NCBI GenBank assembly: GCA_947573465.1
Contig: CANPET010000048.1
Span: forward strand, 1-10,043
Direction: 5' to 3'
DNA length: 10,043 nt
From: an uncultured Eubacterium sp.
Lineage (GTDB): Bacteria; Bacillota; Clostridia; Lachnospirales; Lachnospiraceae
The notes beneath the pieces are model-generated. The model had not been told where the DNA came from. It was given only the letters and a program-made list of their open reading frames with translations, and ran no database searches. Made by a program: the position numbers and the translations under genes. Position 1 is the first letter of the stretch. Each line of letters opens with the position of its first letter. Below are positions 5,802 to 10,043 of this stretch, in pieces.

Positions 5802-6258
5802 ATGAGAAAGGATTTATCGAAACTATTGTCAGTATTTTTGTCAGTGACAATGGTATTTTCGTCTGCCATTTTTACGAATATTTCGGTAAAGGCAGATATG
5901 ACAACTGAGCAAATGGTAGCCAGCGCTCAGTATAATCTTGCATTGCAAAGAGTGTTCAGGTAGCACCATCTATGCAGTAAGGTACATCAGATTATATTAT
6001 CCGGATTCTTATACATGGGGAATTCAGGTAACAGAGATTGCAGTTTTGGATATCGATGGAAATGCCACAAAAATGGAAGTAGAAAAATGTGATGACGCAG
6101 CAGGTGTTACAGTAACAACAAAGAAACTGAAAGCAACAATCAAGAAACTCAAGAAAGGTAAGAGATATTTTATCAGAGTTCAGGCTTATAAGATTGAAAA
6201 TGGCAAAAAAGTTTTTGGAGCGTACTCAAAGAAAGTAAGAACAAAGAAAATACAATAA
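5802..6258 (+). pseudogene. Broken secreted discoidin (F5/8 type C) plus Fn3-like surface protein
   Basis: ATG 5802 opens a frame with a clear signal peptide (MRKDLSKLL... to SVKA|D at residues 28-32) and the start of an F5/8 type C domain (ASAQYNLAL). The frame then stops at the TAG 5970-5972 region. Its expected continuation, AKSVQVAPSM, is in a second frame (from 5945). The end of the domain, YAVRYIRLYYP and then GIQVTEIAVLDIDGNA, is in a third frame (about 5974-6258). That frame ends with an Fn3-like tail: KKLKATIKKLKKGKRYFIRVQAYK followed by GAYSKKVRTKKIQ. About 90-100 residues of the discoidin domain and most of the Fn3 unit are gone, so there are at least one small indel and two internal deletions. 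Intact relatives are large surface proteins thought to bind or act on glycans. The strong promoter upstream is still present. Confidence 0.8.
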
Positions 6259-6271
6259 TAAAGTTTCATTT

Positions 6272-6305
6272 GTCGTCAGGTAAAAAACTGCCTGGTGACT
6301 TTTTT
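6272..6305 (+). terminator. Intrinsic terminator after discoidin-protein remnant
   Basis: A 9-bp stem (GTCGTCAGG 6272-6280 with CCTGGTGAC 6291-6299, two G-T wobbles) and a 10-base loop, followed by TTTTTT (6300-6305). It ends transcripts before the O-acylation operon. Confidence 0.85.
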
Positions 6306-6348
6306 CGACAAAAAATTCAATTTATCACTATAAAAGGCTTCTCCAAAA

Positions 6349-6357
6349 TGATATACT
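6349..6357 (+). promoter_or_regulatory. Extended -10 promoter for the O-acylation operon
   Basis: TGATATACT is an extended -10 (TATACT at 6352-6357); the -35 position (TATAAA, 6329-6334) is poor. Transcription would start near 6364, shortly before the AGGAGGT at 6378-6384. Confidence 0.5.
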
Positions 6358-6389
6358 ATTATGAAGAATGAAAGACTAGGAGGTAGGAG

Positions 6390-7784
6390 ATGTTTTTGTG
6401 TTCACCCACATTTATTTTAGGCTTTATGCCGTTAGCGATGATATTGTATTGGGTATTACCAAAAAAATATAATTTAAGAAATATTTTTTTAATCATAGCA
6501 GGATTACTTTTTTATTCCTTTGGAGATGCAAAGTATATTTTGCTATTTTTATTGATGGCAAGTATTACTTATATTGTTGGAATTCTTATAGATAAGATAC
6601 AAGGTAAAATAGGGAAACATGTCATTATTGCATTAGGCTGTATTGTGCTAATTGGAGTGCTTGGATATTTTAAGTACTGGAATTATATTGCTATAAATAT
6701 TTTAAATATGAAGTCTCTGGCAGGTATAACAATGCCACTTGGAATATCCTTTTTTACCTTTAAAGAAATCTCATATATTGCAGATGTTTATAAAAATAAA
6801 ATAAAAGCGGATAGAAATATATTGAATGTATTGGTTTATGCATGCTATTTTCCACAGATTATCTCAGGACCAATATCTAGATATGAAGATGTAATAAGTC
6901 AGGTTCAAGGGTTGGCATTTTCCGTAGAAAAGGTTGCAAAGGGATTGAAAAGATTTAGTTTTGGATTTTTTGAAAAACTGGTTGTTGCCGGAGTGATTGG
7001 AAAGTTTGTAGATGAGATTTATGCACTGAATGCTTCTGATTACAGTTTTGCAATCTGTATTGCAGCGGCAATATGTTATTCACTACAGTTATTCACTGAT
7101 TTTGCGGGATATTCCAGTATGTCTATTGGTCTTTCAGAAATGATGGGAATGGATATAAATGAGAACTTTGATTATCCATTTGTCTCAAAGAGCGTTAGTG
7201 AGTTTTGGAGGAGATGGCACATTTCATTATCTACATGGTTTAAAGATTATGTGTATATACCATTAGGTGGCAGCAGGTGTTCAAAATTTAGAACATGTTT
7301 CAATAAAATGATTGTATTTATATTGACCGGAATTTGGCATGGCTCTAATTTAACATTTTTACTTTGGGGATTTTTACATGGTGTTGCCACGACAACAGAA
7401 GTGGTGATAAAGAAGAGGCTGCCAAGAGTGTTATCTCATATTGTAACATTGATTTTTGTGGCTGTAACATTTAGCATTTTTAGAGCAGAGAGTATTGGAC
7501 AGGCAGGGCAGATTTTAAAGGGAATGATAACATTTACAGGATTAAGTGCAAGTGCATCTGCAGTGATGTGGGGGCAGTTCACATTATATTTTGGACTGAT
7601 TATGGTATTGGCAGTATTGTATTGTATGCCAATACAGAAGGTTATTTATAACAGTAAAATAGGAATGAAATACAAAAAGGTTGTTACAGTAATACCATAT
7701 GTAGTAAGTGCTGTGTTGTTATTTATCTGTATAACAAAAGTTGCGGTAGCTGATTACAGTCCATTTATTTATTTTAAATTTTAA
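6390..7784 (+). CDS. MBOAT family O-acyltransferase (AlgI/DltB-like)
   Basis: A 464-residue polytopic membrane protein of the membrane-bound O-acyltransferase family. It opens with MFLCSPTFILGFMPLAMILYW, the usual start of AlgI-like proteins (FxSPxFIxxFLP). Motifs in order: MPLGISFFTFKEISYIADVY (116-134), FPQIISGPISRY (154-165), LQLFTDFAGYSSMSIG (232-247), the conserved EFWRRWHISLSTWFKDYVYIP (H277, in two overlapping pieces), GIWHGSN with the catalytic-type H317, and WGFLHG. In alginate and peptidoglycan acetylation such proteins take an acyl group, usually acetyl, through the membrane to an outside transferase. That transferase is probably the next gene, whose Shine-Dalgarno overlaps this stop codon. 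The start at 6390 has AGGAGGT 5 bases upstream. The acceptor (exopolysaccharide, teichoic acid or other wall glycan) is not given by the sequence; no dltA/dltC genes are present, so AlgI-like O-acetylation is favoured over D-alanylation. Confidence 0.93.
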   Translation: MFLCSPTFILGFMPLAMILYWVLPKKYNLRNIFLIIAGLLFYSFGDAKYILLFLLMASITYIVGILIDKIQGKIGKHVIIALGCIVLIGVLGYFKYWNYIAINILNMKSLAGITMPLGISFFTFKEISYIADVYKNKIKADRNILNVLVYACYFPQIISGPISRYEDVISQVQGLAFSVEKVAKGLKRFSFGFFEKLVVAGVIGKFVDEIYALNASDYSFAICIAAAICYSLQLFTDFAGYSSMSIGLSEMMGMDINENFDYPFVSKSVSEFWRRWHISLSTWFKDYVYIPLGGSRCSKFRTCFNKMIVFILTGIWHGSNLTFLLWGFLHGVATTTEVVIKKRLPRVLSHIVTLIFVAVTFSIFRAESIGQAGQILKGMITFTGLSASASAVMWGQFTLYFGLIMVLAVLYCMPIQKVIYNSKIGMKYKKVVTVIPYVVSAVLLFICITKVAVADYSPFIYFKF

Positions 7785-7793
7785 GGAGGCACT

Positions 7794-9167
7794 ATGAAGA
7801 AAAAAGTATTATATTCTGTTTATATCGTGTGTATGCTTGCTATGTGCCTTGTACCGACGATATTTACATTGGTTTATAAAGAAGAAAATCAGAGGGAAGG
7901 AGATATTGAAATTCCCAAGATTAAGATGGATGGAAAGACGAATATTCATTATTTGGAGGATATGGATGAATATTTCTCAAAAACATTTGCGTTTCGAAAT
8001 GATTTCATTGCGGCAGATGCCCGGTTGATGAAGAATGTCTTTGGAGAGTCCAATAACGATAAAATTATTGTTGGAAAAGAGGGCTGGCTGTTTTTTGCGG
8101 AAACGCTGGATGACTATAAGGGGATTACAACTATTACAAAACGGGGTGCTAACAATATTGCCAGAACAATGGAGTTGATTCAAAAGGTGATGGAAGATAG
8201 TGGAAGTGATTTTGTTTTCACAATTGCTCCGAATAAAAATTCCTTATATGGTCAGTATATGCCCAATAATATAAAGAAACTTTCAGATAGGAAGAATTAT
8301 GATTTAGTAAAAGGAGCAATGGAAAATTATAATATCAACTACTTTGATTTATTTCAGTTTATAGGCAGTAAAGATGATGTATTATATTGTAAGACAGATT
8401 CACATTGGAATAATAAAGGAGCAGCACTAGCTGCCGCAGAACTTTTAAAAGAATTAGATAAAGAATGCATTGATTATAACAGTATGACACCGAAAAAAAG
8501 GTTTGATTATACAGGTGATTTACAGGAAATGTTGTTTCCGGAAACAACAAAGCCGTCTGAGGATAATTTCTATTTTGGCAATGAAAAAGAATTAAATATT
8601 ACGTCACCAATGAAAGATGTGGAAGCAATATCTGTCACAACGGAAAATCCGGACCAAGAGGGCAAAATTATGATGTTCAGAGATTCTTTTGGAAATGCGA
8701 TTATTCCATATATTGCAGATGAATATTATCAATGCAGTTTTTCAAAAGCGATGCCATATAATCTGACAATTGCCCAGTTAAAAGGTGTTGATGATGTGAT
8801 AATTGAAATCGTGGAGAGACATTTAGATTTACTGTGTAATGAAGTTCCGGTTGTGCTGATGCCACAGAATACAGAAATAGATATTGAGAATCCAATCGGG
8901 GATCTGAAAGCAGATGTTCATATAGAGGAACAGGAGGAACAATATTTAATTACAGGAACAATAGAGGAAAAATTTGTCAGTGAAAATTCTCTTGTATATG
9001 TTATAATAAATAACAGAGTCTATGAAGCTTTTCCATGCAGTAATAATGGAAAATATAATGATAATGCCTTTGGACTTTATATAGAAAAGACAGAGGATAT
9101 TAATGATATTCGCATTGCAATTCAGACAAATGAAAAGTTTCATATTACAAAAAATAAGATAAAATAA
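7794..9167 (+). CDS. AlgX/AlgJ-like SGNH family O-acyltransferase partner
   Basis: A 457-residue protein with an N-terminal membrane anchor (about residues 5-28) and an outside domain of the AlgX/AlgJ (DltD-like) SGNH-hydrolase superfamily. Signature blocks are present: FAFRND with GKEGWLFF (68-101), FTIAPNKNSLYGQYMP (142-157), KTDSHWNNKGA with D202 and H204, and MMFRDSFGNAI with the probable nucleophile S298, plus IVERHLDLL (339-347). These match the Asp-His pair and Ser of AlgJ/AlgX proteins. The last 100 residues are a separate, probably beta-rich domain that is not recognised. AAGGAGG overlaps the stop of the MBOAT gene, so the two are translated as a coupled pair. The expected job is to move the acyl group delivered by the MBOAT partner onto a surface polysaccharide. 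Confidence 0.9.
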   Translation: MKKKVLYSVYIVCMLAMCLVPTIFTLVYKEENQREGDIEIPKIKMDGKTNIHYLEDMDEYFSKTFAFRNDFIAADARLMKNVFGESNNDKIIVGKEGWLFFAETLDDYKGITTITKRGANNIARTMELIQKVMEDSGSDFVFTIAPNKNSLYGQYMPNNIKKLSDRKNYDLVKGAMENYNINYFDLFQFIGSKDDVLYCKTDSHWNNKGAALAAAELLKELDKECIDYNSMTPKKRFDYTGDLQEMLFPETTKPSEDNFYFGNEKELNITSPMKDVEAISVTTENPDQEGKIMMFRDSFGNAIIPYIADEYYQCSFSKAMPYNLTIAQLKGVDDVIIEIVERHLDLLCNEVPVVLMPQNTEIDIENPIGDLKADVHIEEQEEQYLITGTIEEKFVSENSLVYVIINNRVYEAFPCSNNGKYNDNAFGLYIEKTEDINDIRIAIQTNEKFHITKNKIK

Positions 9168-9191
9168 GTAAGAGACAAAGGGGAAAAAAAG

Positions 9192-9716
9192 ATGCAAAAG
9201 AAAATTTTAATGATTACAATGACAGCAGGAATGGCATTTATGTTATTTGCCTGTGGAAGTGATGCAGGCACAGAAACAACGGTTCAGTCTACAGCACAGG
9301 AAACAACAGTAGCTTCCGTGATTACAAAACAGGAAATCACAACGGCAGCAGAAACAACAAAAAAGGAAAAGGTGACTAAGGAAACTACAACAGTTCAAGA
9401 GACAACAACGCAGGTTCCGACAACAAAGAAGGTTGAAGAGACAACAAAGAAGGCTAAGAAACCAGAGACAACAACAAAAAAAGCAAAAAAACCAGAGAAG
9501 ACAACGAAATCAAATGCTTCAGGGAAAGAGGCAGCAAAGAAATATGTTGGTAAATCACTGGATTCTTTAGTGTCAGCTGTAGGAAAATATAAAACGAGTG
9601 AGAAAGCGCCTAGCTGTCTTTATGAAGGAGAAAATGACGGCATTTTCTATTGGAAAGACTTTACAGTATCAGCTCATACAAAAAAAGGAAAGTGGATTGT
9701 TGAAAGTGTAGACTAG
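9192..9716 (+). CDS. ETT/Lys-rich lipoprotein with small C-terminal domain
   Basis: A 174-residue predicted lipoprotein: signal peptide with a lipobox-like LFAC (C21), then a long Thr/Lys/Glu-rich low-complexity linker (about 27-105), then a compact domain of about 67 residues. That domain has YVGKSLDSLVSAVGKYKTS, APSCLYEGENDGIFYW, and FTVSAHTKKGKWIVESVD. Similar small domains occur at the ends of other clostridial exported proteins; no function is known to me. The start has AAAGGGG 8 bases upstream. It lies only 24 bases after the AlgX-like gene with no promoter between, so it is the likely third gene of that operon and may work at the same surface site. The linker resembles that of the transglutaminase-like protein at 4635. 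No clear own terminator; the large palindrome downstream may serve. Confidence 0.85.
   Translation: MQKKILMITMTAGMAFMLFACGSDAGTETTVQSTAQETTVASVITKQEITTAAETTKKEKVTKETTTVQETTTQVPTTKKVEETTKKAKKPETTTKKAKKPEKTTKSNASGKEAAKKYVGKSLDSLVSAVGKYKTSEKAPSCLYEGENDGIFYWKDFTVSAHTKKGKWIVESVD
9447..9506 (+). repeat. Two tandem 10-residue KKAKKPE(T/K)TT repeats (coding)
   Basis: Residues 86-95 and 96-105 of the lipoprotein are near copies (KKAKKPETTT, KKAKKPEKTT), encoded by similar 30-base units 9447-9476 and 9477-9506. Such units can change number by slippage. Confidence 0.7.
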
Positions 9717-9758
9717 GAGTCGGAAGCACAAAGGAAAATTATACATATAAATTCCGGT

Positions 9759-10043
9759 TTGTAGGGTAGTGACTTTCCTGCTGATTACAGCGTAGAGAGG
9801 ATACATTCACCTTACTTCTTGAACATTTATAGAAAAGAAAAACAACACTTAATATTTCAAGTACCGACTTAATCTTCGAAAAAATCCTGATGATTTTTTC
9901 TCAGGTAAGTCTGAACATTTGATTATGTGAATCAAATGTTCCCTTGATATTAAGTGTTGTTTTTCTTTTATAAATGTACTCAAGAAGTTCGAGTTCCTGT
10001 ATCCTCTCTACGCCATAATCAGCAGTGAAAAATCCCCCTACAA
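9759..10043. mobile_element. Large fold-back palindromic element (MITE-like), end possibly at window edge
   Basis: Non-coding DNA bounded by TTGTAGGG (9759-9766) and CCCTACAA (10036-10043). The outer arms, about 100 bases each (9759-9860 and 9944-10043), are imperfect inverted copies. Perfect blocks are GCGTAGAGAGGATACA (9790-9805 against 9998-10013) and a 23-base block (9833-9855 against 9947-9969). The 83 bases between hold two further hairpins: GACTTA/TAAGTC (9866-9871, 9906-9911) around a 9-bp GAAAAAATC/GATTTTTTC stem (9878-9886, 9892-9900), and an 11-bp stem (9914-9924, 9930-9940). No coding frame or known family was recognised. The right flank is outside the window, so target-site duplication cannot be judged. 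The T-rich right arm may also end transcripts from the lipoprotein operon. Confidence 0.6.

Noticed and set aside
8946..9197. 83-codon minus-strand frame over the AlgX-like C-terminus
   Set aside because: Antisense shadow, very Ile/Phe-rich from A/T-rich DNA, with no start signals.
9759..10043. Retron msr-msd RNA
   Set aside because: Inverted outer repeats and inner hairpins are suggestive, but no reverse transcriptase is visible and the arms are much longer than usual a1/a2 repeats.

Overview
The window is AT-rich DNA with strong AGGAGG-type ribosome binding sites and sigma-A-like promoters. Its small secreted proteins have 'VKA|D' signal-peptide ends and ETT-rich linkers. Protein types (MATE pump, YoaK/DUF1275, PnuC, discoidin plus Fn3-like surface protein, MBOAT with an AlgX-like partner) and style point to a gut-type Clostridia, most likely Lachnospiraceae. 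That assignment is inference from gene style; no rRNA or other marker gene is present.

Layout. Bases 1-1063 hold the 3' part of an AAA_14/DUF4143 ATPase whose Walker A end lies outside the window. A gene-free gap (1064-1284) precedes a small BFD-like [2Fe-2S] protein (1285-1482) and a MATE efflux transporter (1572-2903). A perfect 17-bp terminator hairpin separates the MATE gene from a convergent cold shock protein (2972-3175, minus strand), which has a long, hairpin-containing 5' leader. On the plus strand next comes a good promoter and a compact structured leader feeding a broken pnuC (3483-3853; internal deletion plus frameshift). YoaK-family membrane protein (3927-4610) and a secreted transglutaminase-like protein with cell-wall-binding-type repeats (4635-5618) follow.

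A terminator at 5692-5725 has a near-consensus promoter built into its own hairpin (5704-5732). This promoter reads into a second broken gene (5802-6258), the remains of a secreted discoidin (F5/8 type C) plus Fn3-like protein. After another terminator comes a probable three-gene operon (6390-9716): an AlgI/DltB-like MBOAT O-acyltransferase, an AlgX/AlgJ-like SGNH partner and an ETT-rich lipoprotein. Together the first two look like a machine that takes an acyl group across the membrane and puts it on a surface glycan; the target is unknown.

The window ends in a 285-bp non-coding palindromic element (9759-10043). It has long imperfect outer arms and two inner hairpins (A-B-B'-C-C'-A' topology), bounded by TTGTAGGG and CCCTACAA. 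It looks like a fold-back/MITE-type element and is the least explained structure here. An 11-base copy of its left edge also occurs at 1068-1078. No tRNA, rRNA, CRISPR array or phage gene was seen.
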